Shown here piece by piece: positions 33,236 through 46,360 of a stretch of DNA of 64,000 bases; within the stretch, counting starts at the first letter, position 1; each line of letters starts with the position of its first letter. This DNA is from Dendrocalamus latiflorus (lineage: Eukaryota; Streptophyta; Magnoliopsida; Poales; Poaceae). The stretch spans positions 28,320,629 through 28,384,628 of the forward strand of contig CM029658.1 in assembly GCA_017311315.1 (NCBI GenBank), read 5' to 3'. Made by a program: the position numbers and the translations under genes. Below the pieces are notes generated by a model, which saw nothing but the letters and a program-made list of their open reading frames with translations, ran no database searches and had not been told where the DNA came from.

Positions 33236-33803
33236 GGATGCTACTGGGAATTCGCATCTATGGGTACCACGAGACCAAAGACGAATAATGGAAGAGAGAT
33301 GATTACCTTAACAAAGGCACAACCTTTCATCGATCATAGATACACAGTAGGATTAGGAGGCACCAGGAATTCGCTCACAACGGGTTGTATTGACTTGCTA
33401 GCCACGCCTTGCATGGTTTCTTGAGGATTGCACTAGGAACATGTTTAAATTTGCTAAAACTTCTTGAAACTTTTAAATTAAAATTTACTGAAACTAGTTA
33501 AAATATGCTGAAACTTCTTGAAACTTTTTAGACGAAACTTGTTGAAACCCGACTTCCAAAAATATAAAACTTGTTAAAACTTGGTCTTAAAATTTTCTTG
33601 AAAACTTCTAGGAATGAACAGAACTCACTAAAACCTGAAACCTTTTTCCAATGTTTTCATGGATGTTCCTGAAATTTGATAAAACCTATTGTTATACCAT
33701 TGCAATGGTACACCGTTCTCTAGTCACTTCTTTTTTCAAAAGTCACCGCAACACCAAACGAAGCCTATGTTACTACAAGCTGACATGAAGTACGTCATTG
33801 CGG
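33236..33803. other. AT-rich stretch with degenerate short repeats
   Basis: From 33,430 to 33,690 the words TTGAAAC, CTTGAAACTT and TTAAAACTT recur, giving a degenerate short-period repeat. No gene is visible. Confidence 0.4.
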
Positions 33804-33808
33804 GTGTG

Positions 33809-36800
33809 TGTAACATCCCAAAAAGGGAACTATTGTAATTACGAAAATTATAAAATCTTTTTATCGTTTTTCCAGTGTATCTCAAAAAAAAATTTTGGCA
33901 TTATTTCAATTTCTTGATTTGGGCCCCTTCCTCAAAATCCGAATTGATAAAATGAAAATCTTGATTAAGAACCAAGATTTAAATTCAAATTAAGAAAATT
34001 CAAATCCCCTTGGAAGTCTTAAATTCAAGTTTAAAATTTTTTTGAATCCGGATATTCAAAACCAAGAATAGAGATTGAAACCAATATATAATCTTTCCCA
34101 TCTAGTTTGCATATCTGAAAATTTAAATCCTGAAAATTTAAAATTTATTTCTCAAAGCTCGACACTCTTGAAATTAGATTGTTGAATCCAAAAATTTGAA
34201 CCAATTTTTAAAATTCGAGACCTAAATAGAAATTTAAACAAATCCAAAATTTGGAATTTCCTTCTCAAATTTTGGGCTCGGGCCGTTTCCTTCCCGGCCC
34301 AGCAGGCCTTCTCCATGTCTAGCTTTCGGCCTACCTGGCCCATCCGGCCTGCCCGTCTCCTTCATTCTTCCTTCTCACTTCCCCCGCTCCGCCCCAGTAG
34401 CGCTTGCGTAGGCCACGAAGCACTGGCCGCACCTGCCAGCTGCCGCCGGCCCGGCCGACCTCCTCCCCCCGGTCTTCGGCCCACCCTGGCGCCCCTTTCT
34501 CCCTCCTCCCTCCATTCTTCCCTTGGCAGCCGACTAGCCAACCACGCCCTGCGCCCGCACTGCCACCCCGCGTCACGCCACAAACTCACGCTCGCCGAGG
34601 CATTGACCCAAACAAGCACTGCCTCTTGCGAATCCTATTGTCGTCATCCCCTCACCATCTTGTCGCACGGCCCTGTGCCCGCCAGCACACCCGTGAACCC
34701 CCTACTCCAACAGTACACCCGTGACACCCTGCCTACCCGGCCTTGTCATCTTCGCGCGTTGCCCACAAGTCAAAGACAACAGAGCCGCCACAGTCGTGCT
34801 AGCTCGCCGGCTGTAAGAAGCCCCAAGAGCTACTGAGCTCTCGCCGTGCCCGCACCGACCGCCGCCGCCTCACCCCGTCCCGGCCGCTCCGGTGATGCCC
34901 TCGCAAACCCGACCGCGTCACGGCATGCCCCTAGAAGCCTTCTCCTTCCTCTCTCAAATAATTGAACTCTGGCACCCCCGGCTTGCCGCACGGCCGCCCT
35001 CCTTCACTTCCGGCCACCACTGCCATTGTCACCGTCGTCTCCAACTCGGCGCAAGGCGCCTCGATTCCTTGGGTGTGGAGCACCTCCACGCGCCCCTGAA
35101 GCTTCCCCAAGCACCACTCCGGCTTTCCCCTCACCTCGGCTCGCCGGCACAGTGCCCCTGCCCGCGCCGCCGCCGGCTCCCGATGCCAGCCTGCCTTGGT
35201 CCCTCTCCGGCCCTGCCAACGCTTCCAGTGAGTCCCTCGTGGTCCCCTCTTGCTCTTGCTCATGCTCCCTCTATCTCTCTCCTTCCTCCCTCCGGTCGCC
35301 GCCATTACCGGCCTCTCTCCGCCGTCCGCTCTCCACCACCGCCGGTCCGCCACAGCGCCTCCTAGCCGGAGCCGCCACCCCCAGGGGCTTCCTCTCCTCC
35401 ATGGGGTCCCATTTAGGCCATCTCCGGCACCTCCCCAGTCGCCCCTCGCTGGCAACGCCGCCGGCCGAGCCTCCTCTATTTTAACCTCCTCTAGCACCAG
35501 CTCTTATTGATTGTGTGCGCCCATTTCATCAGCCCAGGACCTCCGCCCATTTGGCTAGCCGAGCGTGCGTTAAAACTTAGCCACAGGTCGCGAGTTCGAA
35601 CCACGCCACGCAATCTTTTTCGTCCTTTTTTCTTTGCTCTTTTGACTCATTTCAAATAATAAAACCGAGGAAATTTTAAAAATAATCCATGGAAGCTAAT
35701 AAATTTATTTAAGATTTAATATTGGGTTAATTATCATATATGAGTAAATTAATTTAGCAAGATTGTGCCACATAAAACCATAAACATAAACTGTCCATCT
35801 CTAAAAATCATGAGACCATCCTGTAAATAGTACTTAAAATAATTGTTGGAAAATACTCCCACATTTACCTGTAAGATGTCAATATTTAAATCAAGGGTCA
35901 CCTCATACCCATTTAAAACATTCTCAAAATAATTAGAACATCAATAATCTTTTTGTCAGTATCCTGGTTAATCTCTCCCATCCATCCATATGCCTCGCCT
36001 AACCCATGGAACTTCCCTAATAAATATAAATTAAATAAAGCGACATCAAGTCTCGGGATCTTGCAATCGGCTATGTCCAACCACGTTTTGATCTAAAAGT
36101 GGAATACTCTCATGAATATTCCTTCAATGCCGATCCTTCCTTTTTATCCTTCCTGGTGAAGTTACTCCGTCACTTCGCTTCCACGCAAAAATCCGTTTGA
36201 CTCTGTCTCTATCCTACAACTTACTACGGCTTTCCTCACACCCTTAATCATAAGCAAATCATAAATAAACCCAATTAAACTTATTTGGACTTTTGCTGGA
36301 TTTTTTGAATTTATCAGTCGATAGTCATGTAATTAGTCACTGGAACCACGAAGAGACGACAAGTTCGAGTAGGATCAAGACTTGGACAGAGACAAAGACA
36401 AAGACCAATGATCCAAATAATCGACTGAGAAGGCTTTGAGTAAGATCAAGGCCATGGTAAATCGAGCAAGGCAAGTCATCACTTTGATCATATTGATCCT
36501 ACGTTTTATGCAAAATTATGTTCCTCTAACTTATCAAAATTGCATGCTTACTTTATTATGCAAATGTATGTCAAAACTTAAAGTAGTTACATGCCTATTT
36601 GATGTTTTAAATACTACTATGCCTTCCTTGACACTTGAATCACCTGACCATTGTTACTCTAGACGTTAATGATAACTTTACTAGCTATAGATCATATTAA
36701 AATGCCATGCTAATCTTGTCCAGGGCACTAGTGGCCCTGATCATCAGTCTTTAAATATGAAAACTGGTTTTGGGATAGTCACGGGATGTACGTGACTGAA

Positions 36801-38080
36801 TATTTGTGACAACTTAATTTATGCTTCTCAAAACACCAAAAATCTGCTATACCGGTCTGGACGGATGGTAAGAGTGATGGGTGTGGATGTAACACAAGGT
36901 CTGTGGATTGTGGAATGCACCGCTCGGGTGAATTAAGGACTTAATCCTGTGATGACTCCTCCGTGTACAACAGTGCAACCACAAAGTTGGCAAAATGTAG
37001 GCTGGATTGAATAATTTACTAAACCCTCTAGTCATCTCACGGAAGACTGGTGTAGGCGGATAACAAAAATCTAGTTGGAATGGGACACTAAGTAAAGGTG
37101 ACGTTGCCAGGACTAGCGGTCGAGGAAAGTGGAGTCCGTCGGTGCTATTCTGTGGTGGACCTCCCGCACAACCTATGGATGTAACCCCATATGGGTGAGA
37201 TGCTAAGGGCGAGGTATTGTAAAGGCCTAATGACAATTTCTCGATCTACATATCCAAGGAATCATGTGGGCCTAACGAGCTGATTGTCTCTTGTGGGTAA
37301 AGATGGATAGTCTCTGTAGAGTATACAATTGTTCGAATAGCCGTGCCCACGATCAAGGGCGGACATGAAAATTTTCCTCGAGTTAGTTCTATTTCAAAAC
37401 TTTTGAGGGTGGGAAGAAAACTACCAGGCAGATGTAAACCTGACCTTGGTAATTTTCCTGGAGGGATGTACTCCAGTGTTAACAATATGGTGGAAGTAAC
37501 CTAATGATCAAAAGCTAGCATAGGTGGATGGAACCTACACCGCTACAAATATTGCACAATTTTAAACTCTTAAAAGCATCTTTGAAAAATGCCAAGTCAT
37601 AGGAATTTTTAATTATGATTATTGCAAATGTCGCTTTTAGCAAATAAAAGAACCTCGAGTCTCACTTGACAGCCTTGCATCTACTATTATTTGCAGTCTG
37701 TGTGGTGGCTTGCTGAGTACCGTTGTACTCACTGTTGCTCATTTACCATTATTCAGTCAAAAAGAAAAAGAAGACCAAGCCCTACGGTGCCTTAAGGGGA
37801 TCAAAAGAGCTAGAAGATGAAGAGGCCAAGAACTAGGTCGTGAACCCCAGTTGGCTGCCTGTGGGCAAGTCTTGAGGGTCCCACTTGAGTGAAGTTTTCG
37901 CTACTACATTTTATTGATTTCGGCCGGATCGGCCCATGAGTAAGTAGTTACCGTATTATCTACGCTTCCGCATGATATATTTTTGTATACAGTAATGTAT
38001 CTGTAAACACTATCTATTGATCTAGGGAATAGTGTGGTGGAATCGTAGAGGGTTCTAGGTTGCAAAACTTGGGTCCGACA
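33809..38080 (+). mobile_element. Solo LTR of a Ty3/gypsy family (4,272 bp)
   Basis: It begins TGTAACATCCC and ends TCCGACA, flanked by GTGTG on both sides (33,804-33,808 and 38,081-38,085). No primer site, gag or pol is present between these ends. A related LTR fragment directly follows a plus-strand gag relic at 4,140-6,090, which supports the plus orientation. The GC-rich portion 34,270-35,510 gives long frames on both strands that are not genes. Confidence 0.75.
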
Positions 38081-38085
38081 GTGTG

Positions 38086-38526
38086 TAGGAGACAAGCATC
38101 TTATGCTTGGAATTAGTCTGGTGCTTGTCAAAGTAATGTAATAAAGCATCGTGTGGCTATCAGAAAAATCCTGTAGTTATCATCTGCTCAAGTTGAGTTC
38201 GAGTATATGAGCATTGTTGCTTTTGAGCAGGCTGAGTGATTTTAGGTGGCACTGTCACCTTGGAGGAAGCCCCGTTCTCTCTTTCATTCTTTTCTTTTTG
38301 CGAGGGAGGAAATACCTTTCTAATTTTCGGTATTTCAGAAGTCACAAAAATTAGGTGCACCATTTAGATTCTTTTATTGTTAACTATGGCCTGATCATTT
38401 TTAGTATGCACTTCTTCCAATAACAAATTCGTACAACGATTGTGGAGTTTGCCACTCGGTAGGTCCCATCAGAAAATTGTGAAACACAGCAAGATATAAT
38501 AGTAGCATGGAGCCTTCTTCTGTAAC
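38086..38526. other. Unassigned stretch
   Basis: No gene is recognised. A 67-codon minus-strand frame at 38,160-38,363 (MVHLIFVTSEIPKIRKVF) has no family match I can name. Confidence 0.35.
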
Positions 38527-40090
38527 CATCATGCACAAGCACTCAATTTCAGCAACGTGCAACATCAGTGCTATTCAACTGCTTGTAAACTCACCCACCA
38601 GAAAAAACTCCACCGTGTTAATTTGGAGCTACTTTTCGTTGTTATAAGGCAAGGGAATGAGATACACAACTAACGGAGAAGCATATAGCCGACCCGGTTC
38701 ATTCTCGAAGACAATAATAAAGCATCATATGCTTTAATGAACCATTCATTATTGGTACGGAATGTGACCTGCATTAATTCAACTCAATATCTTGGAATAT
38801 CTTTTTTAACAGGATAAGGTTCAGTACTATATCATGCAGCAGGTCAGTATAACCTTGGGCTGTTTATATTGCTGATTTTTGAATTTGGCTTTTAAATAGT
38901 AACAATTTGTAAAGAAGTTTGTAGAGAGAGATTTGTGTGCGAGTTTGGCTGATATAAATAAAGTCGCTGTAATATATACTATAATTGACTAGTAGACACT
39001 GTCTTAAAAATATACCATGTTTGAACAATAGGTACTGTAAAAAAACTATTTACTATAGAAAATCAGATTTTAAAAGACAGTATGAACAGAGACTTAGAGG
39101 GAAGAGTAATTGTATCCATGAAGGTAAACTTGGCCTTGAATGAAGCACATATCATTAGGCAGAAAGAGCTCAACCCTCAACATCGGTTATAGGCTTGGCA
39201 GGCATCGAGAAGTTAACAGAGAGGTGAGTTCTTTTCAACAAAGTTGCAGTTCAAGGTCCAGCATGCCGAACTTCTTTTACCATTTTATTGGTAGCCTCCT
39301 AAATTTTTTCCAGGCCTGTTAACCTTTTTTTTACCATAATTTTATGCATGCATCTTTTGATAATTTGTTTGCTGCTTTTATTTTTTGTTAATGTAAGCCC
39401 GTGCGAGGTAGACCGTGTGGTCTTTTTCCCCGGCAACGGCCCCGGATCCGACCGCTCCCGAAGGCCGATTACATGGCCTTGTCATCACACTGGATGCAGG
39501 GATTGTCCGACCCGGCGCAACGGCTTGCTGTCCTGTCCCTGTGAGTGCCTCTGTGCTCAAAGTCGGGAACACCAGAAAAAAAATTAATTTTCAACGATGT
39601 AACAAAGTTTTTCACGCTCTTGATGGAATCAATGGTTAGCTATCAGTAATTTCAAGTTTCAGAGTATGGAACACGTAGTGGCTACAAACTGAAATCAGTT
39701 TCAGAACAAAAACAGCATTAGCCGAACTTCTGATGAAACATTGGCAGGCACATAATTCCACAGCCAGATCATGAAGAGCTTCCCAATAGAAGATGTTGTT
39801 AAGACCTAGAGTAAACGAAAGTTTTGTAGCTTTGCCAGTTCAGATTCCTGAGATCTAAACGAGGTAAATTGATGTGTGATAAACGAGGTAACTGCATTGG
39901 ACATGGAGAAATGAACATTGAGTGATGGCACATTTTTTTTGCCTTTGTGTAAGAAACGCGCTTTCTCTTTGCTTTCCCATGATATATATTTTGGAAGTTT
40001 CAACTTTGGTTTTTGAAACTTAAACTCTGATGGGTGCAGCTATCGGACCTTCTCAGAAAAAAAAACATATCTTTTTTTTTTACTGAAAAA
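38527..40090 (+). repeat. Local duplicated block, copy 3
   Basis: It matches 32,373-33,235 and 1-1,080, but is interrupted by a 236-bp insertion at 38,857-39,092. The exon-like piece ends AACAGAGAG before GTGAGTT near 39,223. The second piece ends CTGTCCCT before GTGAGT near 39,540. It leads directly into the F-box pseudogene at 40,342. Confidence 0.7.
38857..39092. mobile_element. 236-bp insertion, probable MITE
   Basis: It is absent from the paralogue at 32,732. CTT flanks both sides (38,854-38,856 and 39,093-39,095). The ends, GGGCTGTTTATATTG and the reverse complement of CAGTATGAACAGAGA, share a weak inverted repeat around CTGTT.ATA.TG. A PIF/Harbinger-type element is likely but not certain. 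Confidence 0.5.
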
Positions 40091-40341
40091 CGGGAGTGGT
40101 TCTTCATTAGGTGAGTAATCAGCTTTTATAGAAAACTAAACCCTCAAATTGGGAGTATCGTGTTGACTAAATATACTTGGAGGGCACACCACGCTAGCAT
40201 GTGCTAAACCTACTCAAGCTCAGTACTATATACAACGCCATTAGCACAAGAAGCTAATAAATTAGTACGTACTAGTAGTAGCCAAACCATCTCATCCTCA
40301 GAGCAAGGAAGCTACCCTACTGCTAGTGCTGCTGATCGACC

Positions 40342-40806
40342 ATGGCCAAGGAGAAAGATGGCAGGAAGAAGAACAAGAAGGCACTGGTGACGAAGGAATC
40401 AGGCCGGGCTGACGACGCTGCACGACATCCCCAACCAGCTCCTCAAGCTCATCCTCCTCAACCTCACCTCGCCTCTCTGGCTTGTCCACGCCGCGGCAAC
40501 ATGCAAGCGGTGGCGCCGCATCGTCGCCGACACAACCTTATCCGCCTCCACAGCCAGCACCCAGCTCCCGTTGCGGGCCACTACCACGCATCCCCGCTTG
40601 ATGGCCGCAGCCTCGTCTTCATTCCCTCCTCGCCGAAGCTTGCCGTCGACAGCCGCCACTTCTCCCTAGACTTCGTCCCTGGCAGAGGCGGCAGCAGGGC
40701 ATCGGGAGAGCTCGTCGACAGCCGCCTCCTTCTCTCCTCCGAACTCTCGTGCCGCGCCTTCTCCTTAGTGTTGCCACCAATTCTTTTCCCACGCAACAAC
40801 GTCTGA
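40342..40806 (+). pseudogene. F-box gene pseudogene with frameshifts
   Basis: From ATG at 40,342 the frame reads MAKEKDGRKKNKKALVTKES. A frameshift near 40,410 then moves the F-box into another frame: LHDIPNQLLKLILLNLTSPL, then WLVHAAATCKRWRRIVADT (about 40,417-40,535). A second shift returns to the first frame for VAGHYHASPLDGRSLVFIP and FSLDFVPGRGGSRA (about 40,570-40,705), after which the sequence degenerates. An intact protein would recruit substrates to an SCF ubiquitin ligase through SKP1. The F-box motif itself is clear; the gene is broken. It shares its C-terminal part with the remnant at 2,260. Confidence 0.75.
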
Positions 40807-40884
40807 TCATAGTCCCCTAGCAGCGTCGCATCCCCATTACCGCCTCCCCAACACATTTGCCCGCCGCCTCCTTCTCTCCCCCGA

Positions 40885-41758
40885 ACCAGAATTCATCAGG
40901 CAACTCGAGACAAATGTATTGACTGTTTTTTTGCACTGATCCAAAATTACCCTGGACATATAACGAATAGTTTGACCCTCACAAGATCACACTTCTGGTT
41001 CTGGAGGCTACATAAACTGCGAGTCTCTACTCTCTTTTACGGATGATCTCATTTAGGCATTGTCACTACACAAAACATCATCGTCTGAATCAAAAGTGAA
41101 CTAATTATTGGCGAGAGACATGCATGGAAACAATACAATGAGTGCTCTTTGTTCAACTCATTTTTTGTACTTAAGTGTCTCAAATTTCATATCTGAAAAA
41201 TGCTATGAAGCATGCCACGCACAGCAAATTCAATCCATAAGTATGGTAGCTGTGTCCCTTTTCAAATTGCATGTATATATTTTTTGCAATAGCTGAAACG
41301 TATGGGGGTCTAGCGTGATCTACTTACTCGCCGTACAACAGAGTTGCATTTTCCTAGAAAGAAACATATCATCATTATCAATTTTTCCATACATCAATAA
41401 ATGTAGAATCGATGGTTGAAGTAAGGTTACCTAGTTTTGGAAAGGACTACATAGCATCAAGAGATGGTTCTGGATCTGATATAAAATTTTGGGATGATAT
41501 ATATATGGTGGGAGAATTGCCCCTTGAGAGTGAGATTTCCCAACTTCCACATGATTTGTGAGCAACAGGAGAATATGGTAGCGGAGGTATTCAGGGACAG
41601 ACAGTGTAACCTTACTTTTTGAAGAACTTTTGGTCCATTTGAAATTGCAGAATGGGATCAGTTGATACAAATTTGTTCTCAGGTTTGAGTTTAATGATGA
41701 GAGAGATGAGCTGTTGTGGGATCTTGAGAGAAATAAAAAGTTTTCGATTAAGTCCATG
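40885..41758 (+). repeat. Segmentally duplicated block, copy B (left part)
   Basis: Matches 15,645-16,492, starting at the shared AATTCATCAG and ending at the CACTA insertion point. It includes the LINE relic piece from about 41,398. It retains about 60 bp near 41,490-41,555 that copy A has lost. Confidence 0.8.
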
Positions 41759-41785
41759 CACTACTACAGAAAGCCTAATAGTAGA

Positions 41786-42103
41786 CGCCTCATCACAGAC
41801 GGTTTTGTGAAACCGTCTCTAATGAGCACTATTACAGACGGTTGTAATTTGGAGGACGTCTGTGGTATTTGTGGCGGGAAAATGGATTATCACAGACGGT
41901 TATTAACTATGAACCGTCTGTGATACGTTTGTATCACAGACGGTCTGTATTAAAAACCGTCTGTGATAATCCCAGATTATCACAGACGGTTTTTAAATAA
42001 AAACCGTCTGTGATAACCTTGTTATCACAGACGGTTAATAATTAAAAACCGTCTGTGATAATTCACAGACGGTTTTTTATTAAAAACCATCTGTGATAAT
42101 GTC
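41786..42103. promoter_or_regulatory. 5' subterminal repeat array of CACTA 1
   Basis: About seven copies of CAGACGG in direct orientation alternate with CCGTCTG, mostly as palindromes of the form ATCACAGACGGTT...AACCGTCTGTGAT with AT-rich centres. By analogy with En/Spm, such subterminal arrays are binding sites for the element-encoded DNA-binding protein. Confidence 0.85.
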
Positions 42104-42279
42104 AGTAGGCATTTATTGCGCTGCTCAGACCGCATCTGTCTTCATTTCGATCCAGATCTAGCCACTGCTGCGCACTTTTTCACTCGGGAGGAAGCTAGGC
42201 GATTTCAGGCCTTGTTAATTTGGTGGGAAGAGGCAGAGATTGAGCTTTGAAGATTCATACTTTGCTGGTTGTTCTAGAT

Positions 42280-45200
42280 ATGGTTAGTAATGCAATTTAT
42301 TTTTTTCTTTAATTGCATTACAATTTAGTTCTAAGTAATCCATGAGTGGTTATTGAAGATGGTTAATTTGCAAAATTGTTGGTTATATAATAGCTGTTGT
42401 GTTTGTAATATGAATCTAGCAAATAAAGTCTCAATATAATAAATGTGGCCGGTATATATGTAGTTATAATTAGTTAATCTAGATTTTAATACTAAGTTGT
42501 TATATATGTACGTAACGTAGGACCGAAGCTGGATGTATGCCGCGAGCCGTGTGAGTGAAGAGTACATTAATGGCGTTTCTGCTTTTATAAGAGCTGCCGA
42601 GGAGGATATGTTGAATAAGGGGGCGATATATATGTGCTGTCCATGCACTGACTGCGAGAATGTGAAGATGTTTAAGAACCGAGGGCAAATTGAATCGCAC
42701 TTGATTCGGAGGGGTTTCAAAAAGGATTATACGTGTTGGACCAGTCATGGCGAAGTGAATGATCATATGCCGCCGGATGACATCGCCGGTGAAGTGAATG
42801 ATATGCCCCCGGATGACATCGCCTGTGAACTGAATGACATGCCGCCGGCTGATGTCGATTGTGGGTCGGATTCGGATAGGTTGCACGATGATAATCTGGA
42901 TCAGATGCTTCGCGATGTTGAAGAGAACTATGATGAGAGAGAGTATGTTAAATTCCGTGGCTTGATGGAGGACTCAGAGAAACCTTTGTACACGGGATGC
43001 AAGTACACGAGGTTGTTGGCCGTGCTTGAACTGTTGAAATTGAAGGCAAGCAACGGTTGGTCGGACAAGAGTTTCACGGCGCTGCTAGGTCTTTTAGCGG
43101 ACATGCTTCCGGATGGAAATGAGTTGCCTAAAACCACGTATAAAGCCAAGAAGGTTCTTTGTCCGTTGGGAATGGAAGTAGAAAGAATACATGCATGCCC
43201 GAACGATTGTATCCTCTACCGTAAAGAGTATGCAAACATGCATGTATGTCCGGTGTGCAACGCATCCCGATACAAACGTAACAATCAATCAGTTGATGGC
43301 GAGGGAACAGAGGCGAAGAAAGGACCTCCTGCTAAGGTGACATGGTATTTTCCTATAATTCCCCGTTTGAAAAGGTTTTTTGCAAATCCAAAGGAGGCAA
43401 AACTGCTGCGTTGGCACTCGGAGGAGCGCAAGAAGGATGGAATGATAAGACACCTTGCTGATTCCGCGCAGTGGAGAAACATCGATAGGAGTTTTGCAGA
43501 GTTCGGTGCAGAACCAAGGAATATAAGGTTTGGACTGAGTACAGATGGAATGAATCCTTTCAGTAGCATGAGCAGCCGACATAGCACATGGCCCGTGACT
43601 CTCTGCATCTATAACCTTCCTCCTTGGTTGTGTATGAAGCGAAAGTATATTTTGCTGTCGATACTTATCCAAGGGCCAAAACAACCTGGGAATGATATCG
43701 ATGTGTTCCTAGCACCGTTGGTGGAAGATCTAAAAGTAATGTGGAACGAAGGGGTACAGGTATGGGATGCGTACAAACGAGAGAACTTCACTCTGCGCTC
43801 CTTATTGTTCTGCACCATAAATGATTATCCTGCCCTTGGTAACCTATCGGGCCATAGTACAAAAGGTGCCAAAGCTTGTACTCACTGTTTAGATGGTACC
43901 GAGAGTGTGTGGCTGAGACACTCACGCAAAACCGTCTACATGCGTCACCGCCGGTTCCTTCGGAGGGCTCACCCATACCGCAAGATGAAGAAACAATTTG
44001 ACGGAGAGAAGGAAGATGGTTCAGCTCCAAGGCATTTAAGGGGACACGAGGTTTATGATATGGTTAAGGATTTAGATGTTGTCCTCGGAAAGGGACGTAA
44101 ATTGAGGGCTCATGAGAAGAACACCTGGAAGAAGAGATCAATATTTTGGGACTTACCTTATTGGGAGTACCTAGATGTTCGGCACTGCATCGACGTCATG
44201 CACGTAGAAAAGAATGTGTGCGACAGCTTGATTGGTCTCTTACTGAACATCCGTGATAAAACAAAGGACGGTGTCAACGCACGGCTTGACTTGGCTGACA
44301 TGGACATCAGGCCTGAGTTAGCACCGACAAGCACTGATAATGGACGAACGTACCTTCCCCCTGCGTGTTACACTCTGTCCAAGGCTGAGAAAACAGAACT
44401 GTGCCAGTGCTTGCATGGTGTGAAAGTTCCGTCTGGTTACTCCGGCAACGTGAAGAAACTTGTTTCGATGCAAGATTTGAAGTTAAATGGCATGAAGTCT
44501 CATGATTGTCATGTGCTGATGACACAGATGCTCCCTATTGCAATTAGAAATATTTTGCCGATCAAAGTCCGAGAGACAATCATGAGGCTATGTTATTTCT
44601 TTAACACAATTGCTCAGAAGGTCATCGATCCCGAAGGACTAGATGCTCTGCAGGACGAGGTGGTGATGACTCTATGTCACCTTGAAATGTATTTCCCTCC
44701 TTCGTTTTTCGATATCATGGTCCATCTCGTTGTTCACGTTGTGTGGGAGATAAAAATGTGCGGGCCCGTATTCCTACGCAGCATGTACCCATTTGAGAGG
44801 TTCATGGGAATTCTCAAGTCCTACGTACGGAATCGTTCTCGGCCGGAGGGCAGCATCGTCGAAGGTTATGCAAGCGAAGAGGTGATTGAGTTTTGTGTCG
44901 ATTATATGGCTCAGATTCAACCGATAGGTGTCCCTCAATCTCGTCATGAAGGGAGGCTGAAGGGTCTCGGAACTATCGGAAGGAAAGCAATCACTCCAGA
45001 TATGGACACGTATACTCAAGCCCATTTCACGGTGTTGCAACACATGACTGAAGTGGCGCCTTATGTGGACCAGCACAAGGATGTGCTTCGGCAACAGAAT
45101 CCAGAGCGGCCGGATGTTTGGATCATGAGGCAACACAACCGTTGGTTCAACCAATGGTTGAAGGAGCAAATTGCTAGGAGCTCGCCGAGTGAGACGCTGA

Positions 45201-45775
45201 GATGGTTGGCAAAAGGGCCGACATTTACAGTTGTGACATGGCAAGGATATGACATAAATGGGTACACATTCTATACGCAGTCTCAGGATGTCAAGAGCAC
45301 TAACCAGAACAGCGGAGTCCGCATAGATGCATTCAGTACCGATGGGTCGAGAAACTCGTACTATGGCTTAATAGAAGAGATTTGGGAGCTCGACTATGTG
45401 GTTTTCAAGATCCCCTTATTTCGCTGCCGTTGGGTGCATCTCCCACAGGTGAAGGTTGACAAGTACGGTGTCACGACCGTGGACCTCCAACGTGTCGGGT
45501 ACAAAGACGAACCATTCGTACTTGCCAATCAAGTTGTTCAAGTTTTCTATGTAACCGACCCGGCAAATAAGAAACGCCATGTAGTTCTTCATGGAAAAAG
45601 GAGAATTGTCGGAGTGGAGAATGTAGTGGACGAGGAGGAATACAATCAATTTGACGAGTTACCTCCTTTTGGAAATGGCATAAGGGTCGACGATGAACAA
45701 CGTGACGAAACTAGTTACGTACGCATTGATCATGATGAAGGGCTAATTTTTAAAGGAAATAAGCAAGTACAATAA
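42280..45775 (+). CDS. TNP2-type CACTA transposase
   Basis: Two coding exons are inferred: ATG at 42,280-42,282, a 238-bp intron (42,283-42,520, GTTAGT to ACGTAG), then 42,521-45,775, giving MDRSWMY and about 1,085 residues. The MDRSWMY start is typical of this family and explains why no good upstream start exists in the long frame. Domains in order are a transposase-associated N-terminus with CPCTDCEN (about 40-50), Transposase_21 with the LSTDGMNPF motif (Asp about 343) and DVMHVEKNVCDSL (about 559-571), then DUF4218-like and DUF4216-like regions. A run of three imperfect repeats of EVNDMPPDDIA lies near residues 80-110. The protein would cut the element ends in the nucleus. No stop or frameshift is seen. 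Confidence 0.92.
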
Positions 45776-45985
45776 GAATGTATATGTGAAAATGTGTGAC
45801 AATTTTGAGATCTATATGTGAAAATGTGTGATGTAGTCAATTTTGAGATGTATATGTGAAAATGTGTGACAATTTTGAGATGTATATGTGAAAATGTATG
45901 ATGTAGTCAATTTTGAGATGTATATGTGAAAATGTGTGATGTAGTCGATTTTGAGATGTATATGTGAAAATGTGTGACAAAATGT
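45776..45985. repeat. AT-rich tandem repeat after TNP2
   Basis: About seven imperfect copies of a unit built on TGTATATGTGAAAATGTGTG, then ACAATTTTGAGA or ATGTAGTCAATTTTGAGA, start at the TNP2 stop codon. The same array follows TNP2 in CACTA 2. It occupies the 3' untranslated position. Confidence 0.85.
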
Positions 45986-46140
45986 ATATGAGTATTGGCA
46001 TTTATGTATATGTGTGATGCACATGTGATGGTTGATATGAATGCAGCTGGTTGGTGTTGTATATGAATGCAGCTGTTTGGTGGTGGATATGAATGCAGCT
46101 GTGGTTATTGGTGTTGTCTTAATAACTACAGTCGCAAAGG

Positions 46141-46352
46141 CTTATCACAGACGGTTTTAAACTTAGAACCGTCTGTGATATCAATAAAACAGACGGTTCT
46201 AAGTTTAAAACCGTCTGTGATAATATGACTATCACAGACGGTTATACACTTAGAACCGTCTGTGATATTTATACTATCACAGGCGGTTTTAGACTTGGAA
46301 CCGTCTGTGATATTAATATCACAGACGGTTTTTGAGTTAGAACCGTCTGTGA
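46141..46352. promoter_or_regulatory. Internal array of CACTA motifs upstream of gene 2
   Basis: Five palindromic units of about 43 bp, ATCACAGACGGTT...AACCGTCTGTGAT, have the same motif as both element ends. The array ends nine bases before a TATA-like CTATATATAC. Confidence 0.85.
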
Positions 46353-46360
46353 TAACCTCC

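Noticed and set aside
34315..35510. Pro/Ser/Arg-rich frames that could look like a plant gene
   Set aside because: They fall inside the solo LTR defined by its termini and GTGTG duplication, and are open on both strands because of base composition.
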